Origin: Cylindrodendrum hubeiense
Taxonomy: Eukaryota > Ascomycota > Sordariomycetes > Hypocreales > Nectriaceae
Assembly: GCA_014621425.1 (NCBI GenBank)
Contig: JAANBB010000017.1
Coordinates: 186,001 to 250,000, forward strand
Length of the DNA stretch: 64,000 nt
Reading direction: 5' to 3'
This document shows, one piece after another, positions 25,877-36,081 of this stretch. The notes beneath the pieces are model-generated. The model did no database searches. It was not told where the DNA came from and was given only the letters and a program-made list of their open reading frames with translations. The stretch's first letter is position 1; every line of letters starts with the position of its first letter. The position numbers and the translations under genes were made by a program.

Positions 25877-28105
25877 CTAACACACGGGTGCATTCGGCAA
25901 AGAGACATTGAGAGCATCGCAATCATAGCCCGACATCAACTCTTGCCAGAAATTATCGTCAAACTCAAAGTCGACTGTCCAGTCTGGCGGCTCTGCCAGC
26001 GGCATCTGCGGCTCTTGCGGGATCTTGGACATGTACCACTGTCGTATCCACCGCAACTTAGAGCTGTACTTGACGAAGATGCTGGTGTCGTCGTCGAGGA
26101 TTCGTCGCCGCCGTCCCAGCTCCTTTGCCACGTGGTCCGCTTCCTCGTACTGCTCGCTCATCCGCTTCAGCAAGTCGGCGATGTCGAGTTGGCGCCATGC
26201 CAGGGCGGGGTCCCAATCGGGTGAGGATTCGAGGAGCATTATTCGCGAGGTGGTGACGATGCTGTATGCGAGGAAGCCACTGACTGTGACGGGTAAGGCT
26301 ATGAGTTCGGCCACGGGGACTGAGAGATGGTGGTTGAAGAACCGGCCCGCAGCATCAACGCATTTCCACAGTGCTTCGGCGCGCATGAAGGGTTCGCCGG
26401 CGAGGCTGTCCAAGTCGGACATGGCGGGGGCTTTCATCTGGAGGACGGGCTCGTAGAGTCGCAAGAGGAGGATGTAGTAATGTGACCAGAAGATTTCTGC
26501 GGCGTCGTTAGCTCCAGCCGCGATCGTAGAAACGGACACCGGAGGACGGAAAACTCACTGGATTCTTTGACCACTTCAGGTTGGGTCTCGACGAAGCTTT
26601 CCAACTCACGTCGGGCTTGGGTCATAACCATATCGAGGGGAGCGCGGAAAACGATGGAGGGGTTGTCGTAGTAGTCAGTGGTCCGCAAGGCATTATATGC
26701 ACGGTCGGTCAGATGCTGCATCTTAACCACCGCCACGAGGTATTTGTCAGACTCGTGCTCGCCCGCTTTAAGCAGGGCGTCACAACATTGAGACAAGAAG
26801 TGGCTCCAGCTCAGTTGCGTGCCCCTTCTGAACAGTGTTGATAGCCTGCATGCGATTAGATCCACAGGAGGTTGCTAGAGTGTCAGAGGAATGGCTTACA
26901 GGCATGACATGTGATAATATCCCAACACAGCTCGCTTCTCCTCTAGAGAATGCGACGTCTTGTGCTTCGTCCCATAGGGGGTGGCTTTGATCATGCTTGC
27001 CCAAGCATCTCCCAGCATTGACCTGCAAGGGGCACCACAATTTCCTGGTGTCCTTTCTAACCTTAGATCCATGACCAATGAAAGGGCAAGTTGAAGGAGG
27101 GGGGTGCCCTGCGGCTCCAAGTAGAAAGGGAAGTCATTCCTTGAGTACCAGGTAAGCATCATACTAAGTGTATGTTAAAGAGGCACACTTACCAAGCGAG
27201 ATAAATAAGGATGGCCTGGAGCATATCGAGACGCTTTTCCTGTTGGACGACCACGTGCTCGGCAATGTACTTGCGAAACCACACTTTTGTCTCCGCCTGG
27301 ACGTCTTTTGGCAGCTGGGCAGTTACAGACATGATGGTCCAAAAGAGAAACGGTGAGTGGGCGTACAGATCCCGGGAGGTGACGTCCTCTGGGAAGGTTA
27401 CAAACGGGAACACCGGCATCAAGTCTCGGCGGTATGCTTCAAGGTGTCCGTCCGCCTGGTCGTGCGTAATACGGAACCCCGGGAAGAGTTCCAGCTCCAG
27501 CAAGTCATTGGTGGCGCCATCGCCGAGATCGCCACAATGACCGCCGCAGCTGGCAGGTTCGACGGGCTCCTTAAAACCCAGAAACTGGCTGACGGGGATT
27601 TCACTGGGTGGCTGCAGAATTTGAAACCCCTTGGGACTTTCTGGTGTTAATGGCAATGGGGCCTTGGCTTGCATCTGTTGACTAGCGGCGAGCAGTGACA
27701 CGATGCCATCCAGTTTCTTCTCCAACTGGGCCACTCGACTATATCCGATGTTTAGTAGACAAACACAATTGGAAAAAGAATAATGACAATGATAGGCCTT
27801 ACGTTGATTTGCCTCGCTTCTTTCTTGGCACAGCTTCCGGGACCTGGCAGGAGAGCTTCATGCGGGCGCATCTAGCCGAGTGGGATCAGTACATTATACA
27901 TGGTGCATCGGGAATTATAAAGACAAAGGCTCCGGACTGACCTCGCACATGTCTTTTCCGGACGCGCCGACCCGGTGGCAGGCCACTGACACTTCATCTT
28001 TAGTCGGGCGCAGTTGGAGCAGGCCCTTGGCTTAAGGTTCGCCGCATCATGGTCCTCCTGGAAGCGCGGGTGGCCGTCATCGCGACTCATGAGATGGTCG
28101 TCCAT
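25877..28105 (-). CDS. Zn2Cys6 transcription factor (cluster regulator candidate 1)
   Basis: Six exons, complement(join(25877..26496, 26559..26845, 26900..27163, 27193..27738, 27803..27871, 27942..28105)), 649 aa. The binuclear zinc cluster is assembled across introns 1 and 2: ACSNCARLKMKC in exon 1, then TCARCARMKLSC at the exon 1-2 junction, with a basic PRKKRGKS linker. A short coiled coil starts at RVAQLEKKLDGIV. The rest is the fungal-specific middle homology region (DVTSRDLYAHSPFLFWTIMS and onwards). It reads away from the neighbouring oxidoreductase gene and is head-to-tail with it, about 600 bp downstream. It may control the cluster at 28-40 kb, but its own upstream region lacks the shared promoter element found at four other sites. 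Confidence 0.88.
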
Positions 28106-28702
28106 TGTTTAATCGGCTGCCGGACACAAAACAAAGCACCGCAAGTTCATCTGTAAGGGAAAAGGAGACAAACACCAGGCATCAGCTCCGTCTCTTTGTG
28201 AAATGGAATGACAACAAGTCGGAGGTAAGAGGGCCTTAAAACCGGAGCCCGGACATCATTTTAGCCTCCGTACCAGCTGTGTTACGTATGTGGGAGGGAT
28301 GAGTGGTGGATGAGTGGAGCCAATTGGATCCTTCGACTACGGCTCCGGGAGGCAAATTATCTTCCGAGTCCGAGATGATGCGGAACGTTGACTACCCTGG
28401 ACTCGCAGCTGTGGTTTGGATTTGTCGATTTACGAGTCTGCTATAATAAGATGCGCTTTGATCACAGATGAGTCTTACGACGAGTTTCCTAGCGAAACCA
28501 TTAGTGAAGACTCGTATTTCTTTGTACAGCAATTTCCACGTTCCATTTACGTGATCTTCCCGCCCATATCCTGTGCCAACCCTGCTTAACCTGAAGCGAC
28601 GCTAATTGACGATCAATCACGATTCCCGTAGTGGCTCCCATTTAATCGGAATAGGCTTTCATGCTTCTCTATTTATTCTACTATTCATAACAGGATTATA
28701 TC
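28106..28702. other. Upstream region of Zn2Cys6 regulator 1
   Basis: 600 bp between the regulator's start and the end of the oxidoreductase gene. It holds CGG triplets at 3-base spacing (about 28340-28375) but no copy of the CGGGAAATCGG element. Confidence 0.4.
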
Positions 28703-30160
28703 TTAATGAGTGCCATTGACTCCATTGACACGGTTCAGCTTCTTCGCCTCGAATTCCTTCTTGAAGATGAGCTCCATCTCCTTCCTCACTGAAACGGCCT
28801 GTGCGGATGCAGTGTACTCGATGTCCTGCCAACTCAGTCGCTGGTCCTTCTTCACAGCGCGCTTCAACACGAAGCCGTGCGCGAGACCTATGGGAAGTCC
28901 CTCAATGGCCATGGAGTCCTCGGCAGGCATAAGGCGACCGTAGACGGTGAAGCCACCCTCGCCGTCGAGCTTCTCGCCAACCTCGAGATCGCGCTTGGCC
29001 GTTGCGACGACGTCGCCGGACCACGTCTTGGTCTGTCCCGTGGGCTCTCCTCGGCACATGATGGTGGCAATAGAAACACCCAGCTCGAGACCGATGAGGT
29101 GGTAAGGCTTGTACTGAGCAGCGTACCATCCGCTGGAGTCAGTCTTGAGGCCGTACTGCTTGAAGCAGTCTTTCTGATACTCTCCCGGAGCTGAGGTTTA
29201 CAAGTTAGCAAATGATTCCGTTTGATGGGGAAAAGACAACTCACCCTTGATAACAACATAGACACCCCATCGGAGGTGGTTAAATACCCATCGGCCGTCT
29301 GTCTCCATACAGGAAACGACCTCAACTGTGCCCCTCTTCTCACACTGACCACCCTCGCTCTCAGGCTTCAACACCTCTGGCAAGTCCCAAACTCCACAGG
29401 GCGGGAACTTCAGGCCGTTTGTGGGAGGACTCAAGTCACATCCATTGGCGACGGCAGCCATCTCTAGCGCTGACTTGGTACCGTCCAAGAACGAGTTGAA
29501 CATCTGAGGGTTGAAGTCTCCTCCTGAAAGCTGCTCTTCAGTGAAGCCGTAGTAGTCCCACACCGTGTCGGGAGTGGAGTAGTGGTACTCGGGGAGATGC
29601 TTGGTGCCCTTGCCTGCGCAGACTACCTCGAAGCCGGCTGTGTGGGCCCAGTCGACCATCTCAGCAATTAGAGCGGGCTGGTCACCGTATGCCATCGAGT
29701 AAATAATGCCCGCCTCACGAGCCTTCCTTGCCAGGAGAGGGCCAGCTAGCACATCGGCCTCGACGTTGATCATAACGATGTGCTTCTTGTGCTCACAGCA
29801 CAACAGGGCATGGCGGATACCCGCAGACGGGTTACCAGTAACCTCAAGAATAACATCGATCTCAGGAGTCGCAATGAGAGCAGCCGAGTCTGTGGTGATG
29901 GCAGTCTTGCCAGCCTTGATGCCCTCTGAGATGGAGAGTGTGCAGGTGGCGTCGTACTTGTCCTCAGGGAACCCGGTGCGCTTGAGTGAAGCAAGGGCTC
30001 GATCCTTGGAGAGATCGGCGATACCTGCTAGACGGAGACCAGTTGTTCGGAAGGACTGGGAGATGAACATGGAGCCGAACTTGCCAGCGCCGATGATGCC
30101 GACCTGGATGGGCTTGCCGGCCGTTTCGAGCGCAGCAAGCTTTGTGGAAAGGCTCGTCAT
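28703..30160 (-). CDS. NAD(P)-dependent homoserine-dehydrogenase-like oxidoreductase with SAF-like C-terminus
   Basis: Two exons, complement(join(28703..29190, 29245..30160)), 467 aa. A Rossmann nucleotide-binding motif GIIGAGKFGSM is at about residues 20-30. EVTGNPSAGIRHAL, MINVEADVLAGPLLARKA and AYGDQPALIAEMVDWA follow, as in the COG4091 family (predicted homoserine dehydrogenase). The C-terminal 100 residues (GDVVATAKRDLEVGEKLDGEG) resemble a SAF domain. Members are not true homoserine dehydrogenases in most cases; a role in sugar-acid metabolism is my inference from the DUF1537 kinase and transporter in the same cluster. The reaction is unknown. It is divergent from the MFS transporter, with which it shares a 794-bp promoter carrying two copies of a 13-bp element. 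Confidence 0.86.
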
Positions 30161-30465
30161 GGTGAATGAAGGTATAAAAGTATGTCAAAGTTGAAAGGGG
30201 AAGAGAGACAATGTCTTAGTTGCAACTTGGACAGGAGCCAATTGAGTGTGTTGCGAGGAGGGCTGTGATGCTTGATTGATGGAGGCCGAGTGACTGATGA
30301 GACTTGTTTGAGACCCCATCTCGAAGGCAGCAATCGGCTCTTTTGAACTCAATGATTCCAAGTCATATGCGACGCCGGGTCCATTCATCCCCTCCCCAAC
30401 ATGCATCGCGACGCAGAGTCCCACCCAAAATCCCCATCCGTGCATTTCGCCCACCGGCTTTTTGA

Positions 30466-30478
30466 CCGATTTCCCGAC
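30466..30478 (-). promoter_or_regulatory. Candidate Zn2Cys6 site, CGG-N5-CGG element copy 1
   Basis: CCGATTTCCCGAC on the plus strand, that is GTCGGGAAATCGG on the minus strand: a direct repeat CGG, 5 bases, CGG. It lies about 310 bp upstream of the oxidoreductase start and is the exact reverse complement of 30616-30628. Confidence 0.55.
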
Positions 30479-30556
30479 ATGATGCCACACCCTCCGATCC
30501 CTCCAGCAAACCCAACACCAAAACGCACAAGGTTGCATGACTAGCTCAGCATGGAT

Positions 30557-30575
30557 CCGGCTCCACGTGGACCGG
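30557..30575. promoter_or_regulatory. Palindrome with a CACGTG core in the divergent promoter
   Basis: A perfect 10-bp palindrome TCCACGTGGA (30562-30571) lies between two CCGG blocks. CACGTG is the core of E-box-type bHLH sites in fungi; binding here is inferred. Confidence 0.4.
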
Positions 30576-30615
30576 AAAAATGGAGACTAAACCTCGAGCT
30601 ACGCTGCGTTGCGGC

Positions 30616-30628
30616 GTCGGGAAATCGG
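30616..30628 (+). promoter_or_regulatory. Candidate Zn2Cys6 site, CGG-N5-CGG element copy 2
   Basis: GTCGGGAAATCGG, identical in 13 of 13 bases to the reverse complement of copy 1, 138 bp apart. It lies 326 bp upstream of the transporter ATG, so the two copies face opposite genes. Confidence 0.55.
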
Positions 30629-30953
30629 ACGTGACCGGCGGGCTGGAGCCGGACGCACTGGTGCCAATCGAGACCCCAGACTCCACATTGGCATGGAGCT
30701 TAGTCGACAGGACGCCAGAAACCCGGGGTTCTTGGGGAACCTGGGGAATTTGGCACTGCCGCGGGTTTGCATGCCCGGGGTTGACTCGTGTCTGCTGAGC
30801 GCAAGCTAGGATAACAGGATCACGGATTGAGTATAAGATCCTCGAGGTCTGGCAGTTACATTCAGACACTCTCAATCATCAGCTTGGGACTCTACGCCCT
30901 CTGCCTTACCGAACAGATTCCCCCACCCCGAGATTCAGACATCATCAATCACA

Positions 30954-32644
30954 ATGGCCAAGGTACAGCCAGCTGGGACGGAGGCCGTCACCATCGACTA
31001 TGCTGCCATTGTCGCCGCCTGGTCGCCAGAGGAGCGCATCGCTCGAGAGAAGAAGTTTCTCAGAAAGATTGATTTTCGGCTGCTGCCGATCTTGGTACGT
31101 TAGATGCTTCCATGATCATCTCCTTTGTTTCCATCGGCTGACGACAGATTTTCCAGATTGTCATGTATGTCATGAACTACATCGATCGCAATGCCGTTCC
31201 ACACGCCCGAGTCCAAGGCCTAGAGGAGGATCTGGGCCTCAAAGGCGTTCAGTACAACATCGTCTTGAGTGTCACGTTTATCGGATACATCTTGATGCAA
31301 GGTAATCATACCGAGCTTGACCATCGTCAGAGCTATGCTGACACCCAGCAGTTCCGAGCAACATGATTCTCAGCATGGTCCGTCCAAGTTGGTACCTGGC
31401 GCTCTGCATGGTTGCTTGGGGTATCGTCAGCGGTGCCACAGCCGCAGTTAAAGGATTTACCGGTCTTGTGGTGTGCCGTTTCTTCCTTGGAGTGACTGAG
31501 GTAAGTCACCGAGTGTGATAAATCAAATCTATCGAAATTGAGTTCTAACATGGCATTTACGCAGGCTCCCTTCTTCGTCGGTGTCGCGTTCCTCTTCAGC
31601 GGATGGTACACGAGAAAAGAGCTGGGTCTGCGCTTGGGAATCTTCTTCTGCGCTGCCATGTTCTCAGGGGCCTTTGGCGGTCTCTTCGCGGCCGGCATTG
31701 CAGCAGCATTCGCGAACAACAAGATCGAGAGCTGGCGTTGGCTGTTCCTTATCGAAGGCATTGCAACGGTAGTTTTTGCTGTCGTCACGGGGCTGGTCAT
31801 TCCCGACTGGCCTGCCACGACTAAGTGGCTATCCGAGGAGGAGAAAGCCCTTGGAATCATGCGCATCGTCGAAGACGCTGGCGAAGAGGACGAGGAAATC
31901 TCCACGTTTGCTGCCTTCAAGATGGCCGCCAAGGACCACCGGGTTTGGCTTTGCATCATTGGCCAGATGTGTGTCCAGGCTGTTGCGTCCTTGACCAACT
32001 TCCTTCCCACTCTCGTCAAGAGCTTTGGCTATTCTACCGTCAAGACGCTTCTTTTGACAGCCCCGCCATTCCTTTTCACGGCACTCTTCTGTCTATTCAA
32101 CACGTGGTACTCGGATCGTACTAGCAAGCGATCCCCTCACATGATCTTCCCGAGCTTCGTGGCCCTTGCTGGAATCATCATCACAATGGCTACAACCAAC
32201 AGCGCGGCTCGATACTTTGCCCTCTTCCTCATGCTTCCCGGTACCTACGGTTGCTTCCAAATCTCCAACGCATGGATGGCCAATATCGGTGCCCGACCCC
32301 GAAAGAAGCGTGCCATCAGTCTGGCCATGAACAACTCGGTTGGAAACCTGGCGCTCGTGTGGACTCCCTACTTATATCCCGCCAGCGAGGGACCGCGATA
32401 CATGACAGCGTGGTCCGTTAACCTGGCTTTGACCGTGGTCACAATTTTAAGTTCCATTGCTCTTACTTGGTGTCTCCGGAGGGACAACAAGAAGATGGAT
32501 GAAATGGAAGCTACCCTGTCTGTGGAGGAAGGAAATTCGGGCAAGAATCTGGCTGAGCACCTTGAGAAGCATGGGGAGCACGCGACTGTTGGCAGACCTC
32601 TTGGAGGCATCAACGCTGGTTCCAAAGCGAGGTATGATATCTAG
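30954..32644 (+). CDS. MFS transporter, Dal5-like anion:cation symporter family
   Basis: Four exons, join(30954..31094, 31157..31301, 31352..31500, 31565..32644), 504 aa with 12 expected membrane segments. Family marks are LLPILIVMYVMNYIDR in TM1 and HARVQGLEEDLGL after it, then PSNMIL, APFFVGVAFLFSGWYTRKEL and the WRWLFLIEG loop. Members of the Dal5/Tna1 branch import carboxylates, allantoate, nicotinate and similar anions. Together with the DUF1537 kinase this makes a sugar-acid substrate likely, by inference. At intron 1 there are two acceptors 9 bp apart; the downstream one (exon from 31157) matches the family spacing better, the other adds Ile-Phe-Gln. Confidence 0.9.
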
Positions 32645-33113
32645 GATTATTTTCCGATACTTGAAATTGTGAGATGTGTTGGGGGAGCTCGTTATGTAGT
32701 ATAACTATAGCGGTCAAATAATGCAAATGGATTATATCCGACTTCCGACGTGTCGCAAATATGCCCCCGCCAAATGAACCATGACCAATAATAAACCCCA
32801 CAGAGAGTACCATTATTGTTCTTACTCTTTAATCCATTGAATTGTCCGATTTCCACAGATTGTCCATGTGCCGGAATACAGGTTGTGTTGTGAGCGACCA
32901 GGGGGCTGCTGAATAAGAAAGTGACTGAGGCTAGTCGTTTCCACCAATTCGATTGCTCCATCTGAGCACATGTTGACCACCCAATATCAATACGCCGTCT
33001 GCGCACATGTTGCCCACCTAATATTCATATAGGCTCATCGTGCACCTTTGTTGTTTCGGAAACATGGACTTTAGGACGCGACGCGGCCGAGGGCTTATTT
33101 ATCTAACAGCACC
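32645..33113. other. Upstream region of the phospholipase gene
   Basis: No gene is supported. CCGATTTCC at 32846-32854 matches nine bases of the cluster element but lacks the second CGG, so it is at best a half site. Confidence 0.35.
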
Positions 33114-35276
33114 ATGGAAACGTCATTGAATGCCCCCAATGTGCCCTCGAAGCCGTGAGTAATCCTCTATCCTCAAGGGATGCCATTTATTGATTGGACA
33201 GTATTATGAATGGCGCTGTTCACCCCGAAGCGCTTCAGCCGCGGCCGGGGGATCAGGGTACGATTGAGCAACAGCAGTGTGAGCAAGAGACGCTCCCTGA
33301 CCCCCAGACCCTCAGGAGTGGAACGATACGTGAACATGGAAGCAGCTTGGCTAAAAGTCCTTCGGGTCTGAAAGGGGAACAGCATAAGAAGAGAGGATTC
33401 TTTAGGAGGACTCTGAGGAGCTTCTGGCAAAACGTCATCAAAGCTGCATTCCCAGAGGCCATCCAGGACATCAAGATCATGTATGGCATGTCTGCGCTAA
33501 GAACACAAGTCACACTTGATATGAAGAATCCGCTTGTTCACCCAGAGGTCGGAAAGGTCGCCGGAGTGCGTCGCGGACTAGATCTCGTCCCTGAGGAGCA
33601 GGCATTCATCACAAAGCGAAAAGCTGTGACGAAACTCGCCTTCGCTAAGTATCTCGACCTCAACCCCGAAGAAGTCCATCCGGATGATGTGCCTACTATC
33701 GCGTTCGGCGGTAGTGGCGGTGGTTTCCGCGCCATGATTGGAACTCTGGGCTACGGCGCAGATATGAAGGCGCGCGGCCTCTGGGACTGTATCTCATATA
33801 TTGCTGGTGTTTCTGGCGCATGCTGGGCTATTGCAGCTTACTACCAGCTCGGACAGTGCAGCATGCAATCAGTAATCGACCACTGCAAGAAGAGGCTTTC
33901 ACCATATCACCCGCTCTCCGGTGAGGCCGTTCGCGCCATGTTGAGCGATCCCAGCGGATCGAAAATCACACTAGGTCCGGTAATGCAGAAGCACAAGACT
34001 GGCCTCGAGGTCGTCATGATGGATTACTATTCCGTCTTCACCACCGGTTGGATATTCTTTCAGGGTGACCTGGTCGAGCACCCCATGCCCAACCCGTTCA
34101 AGAAGCTTCTCGGCCAAGGAATTCGCACCTGGCCCAAACTGTCTAGCTTTCGCGAGCAAATTGATGAGGGCAAGGAGCCGATGCCAATCATGACGGCGAT
34201 TCGTCACGAGCGACCAGATGAGGGATGGGCTCGGAAAGATCGCCCCTTTGAAGAGCCCCAGCAGGTAGCGGGCGAGCAAATGGAGCCCCCCGATGCCTGG
34301 TATCAGTGGTTTGAGATGACACCCTACGAAGTTGGCTGCGATGAGATCCAGGCTTGGGTGCCGACTTGGGCTTTTGGCCGCCCCTTCAGCCAAGGGAGAT
34401 CCACGATGCAGGTCCCAGAGCAGTCGATGGCTCTGCTTCTTGGTCTGGCGACTAGTGCGCCTGCAGCTCCTCTCACATCTTACTTGTCTACTATCAACCG
34501 AAATCTCCCGACTAATTTCCTCGGCAAGTCGATTCGCAAGATGGCTCGGGGTGTGACCAAGCTATGGGGCAAAAAAGGGAACCGAAGAATTTGAGAACCA
34601 TCATCCTCTACACGCTTGCGAAGAGCACAACTTTATGTATAAATATTCACCTGTCGAGCCTGGTGAAAAACGTTCAGCGGGCCTGGAGAACTCGCCTACG
34701 ATTCAACTCATTGACAGCGGCATGGATAACAACTGTCCGACATACGTTCTACTTCATCCCCGGCGGGAGACTGACATTATAATCAACATGGATGCATCCA
34801 GTGATGTGCTGAAAGATGCCTTCCAGGAACGCGTCGATCAGATCGGCAGCCGCCGCGGTCTCAAGTTCACCAAGAGGCATGATATCAAGCCAAACGAAGA
34901 CCCCAAAGATCCCAATCGCTACGAGGGCATGTACGCCCAAATATACGACGGTGTGCCGTACGACCGCCCTCCCGTCGTGGTCGACTCATATGGTCGAACT
35001 GTCACGAATCCTCCCGCCCCGGTCTTCCCCAAGGAATGCACTATGGTTTATATGCCTATGCTGCCGAACGAGAGTGTGGTCCCAGACTTTGACCCATCGA
35101 CGACTAAATTCTCTGGCTCATACAACCTGGTCTGGGAACCGGAACAGATCGATACGCTCGTACGGCTGTGTGAGGGTAACTTTGAGGCCGGGGAGGGCAC
35201 AATCAAAGAGGTCATGCGTGAAGTATGGCAGAAGAAGAAAGAAAAGCGAGAGGCTTTGCAGAACACCAACTTTTGA
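33114..35276 (+). CDS. Cytosolic phospholipase A2-like protein, reading frame interrupted by a frameshift
   Basis: Exon 1 is 33114..33154 and a 47-bp intron precedes the frame from 33202. This encodes the lysophospholipase/cPLA2 catalytic domain: oxyanion motif FGGSGGG (33704-33724) and the nucleophile GVSGACW, Ser codon at 33812-33814. The frame stops at 34592-34594. The matching second half of the domain starts at once in the +1 frame (TEEFENHHPLHACEEHNFM) and runs to 35276, with the catalytic Asp in DSGMDNN (codon 34713). The break lies in AAAAAAGGGAA at 34571-34581. So the catalytic Ser and Asp are in different frames. It may be a pseudogene, a sequencing error in the homopolymer, or use of a very short (37-bp) intron ending at about 34586. 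It sits inside the cluster but has no obvious role in it. Confidence 0.75.
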
Positions 35277-36081
35277 ATCGAGAACGAGGCTTTCTGGGTT
35301 GTACAACTCCATAATTGTGGCTGATACCGCGAGAGCATGCCGCTACAAAGCTTTGCTACTAGTCTTTCCCCTTGAGCTACATTTCTGCCTTGACTGCTGT
35401 ACAAATTCCTAGTTATCAATAGTCTCTCCTTATAACTCCCCAAGTATCTATCGTCTAAATTAGATACTACTAATGTATCCATTTAATTATAGAATAAGTG
35501 CAAGCTGTATGGGAGTTATATTCCTTCTCAGGAACGCGTACCCACTTGCGTACACTTGCCTATCAGACTCAACCGAATGGGAATGAAGTAACCTGCCCCA
35601 GCATGCCGCACAATTCACAGATCAGAAATGAGCTGTCAAGTCCGAGTCATTGAATGCCAACGCTGGCCCGCTTCTTGACTAGACGACTGTTCCTTATCAC
35701 ATGCGCAGGGGCACTCCTTGTTCTTGGCATCGCCCACATGACACCATGGTGATGCGGGCAGGCCACAAACCCATGCTATCCCCGGTATTAGTCTTGGCAG
35801 TGAGATTCCTTCGGTTACCGAGAAGTGACATCGGCTGCTCCTCATTGAGGATACCGACGGTCCTTACCTGGAGATAATTGCGGAGTGATTGCGGAGGCAT
35901 GCTAAGCCAAACCGTGATAGTGCAGTTGGTCTTCCCCGCTTCCCCCGCCTCCGCTCTCCATATTTTGTCCCCGGAGTGGGAACAAAACCTGGCCATTTCC
36001 CGATTTCCCGGTGACAGGGGAGACGATCGACTGCATCCTGAACAAGCACTCCTGGCAGACTTGGAACAGTCTCGCGTGATC
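35277..36081. other. Intergenic between the phospholipase and regulator 2
   Basis: 800 bp with the end of the phospholipase transcript and the promoter of the second regulator. The element at 35993-36011 is listed separately. Nothing else is recognised. Confidence 0.4.
35993..36011 (-). promoter_or_regulatory. Candidate Zn2Cys6 site, CGG-N5-CGG element copy 3
   Basis: CCATTTCCCGATTTCCCGG on the plus strand contains CCGATTTCCCG (36000-36010), identical in 11 bases to copies 1 and 2, with a further ATTTCCC repeat just upstream. It is about 70 bp upstream of the ATG of regulator 2, which fits autoregulation. Confidence 0.5.

Noticed and set aside
35878..36081. Earlier start for regulator 2
   Set aside because: The added segment has no conserved features and would place the CGG-N5-CGG element inside coding sequence; the ATG at 36082 gives a normal acidic N-terminus.
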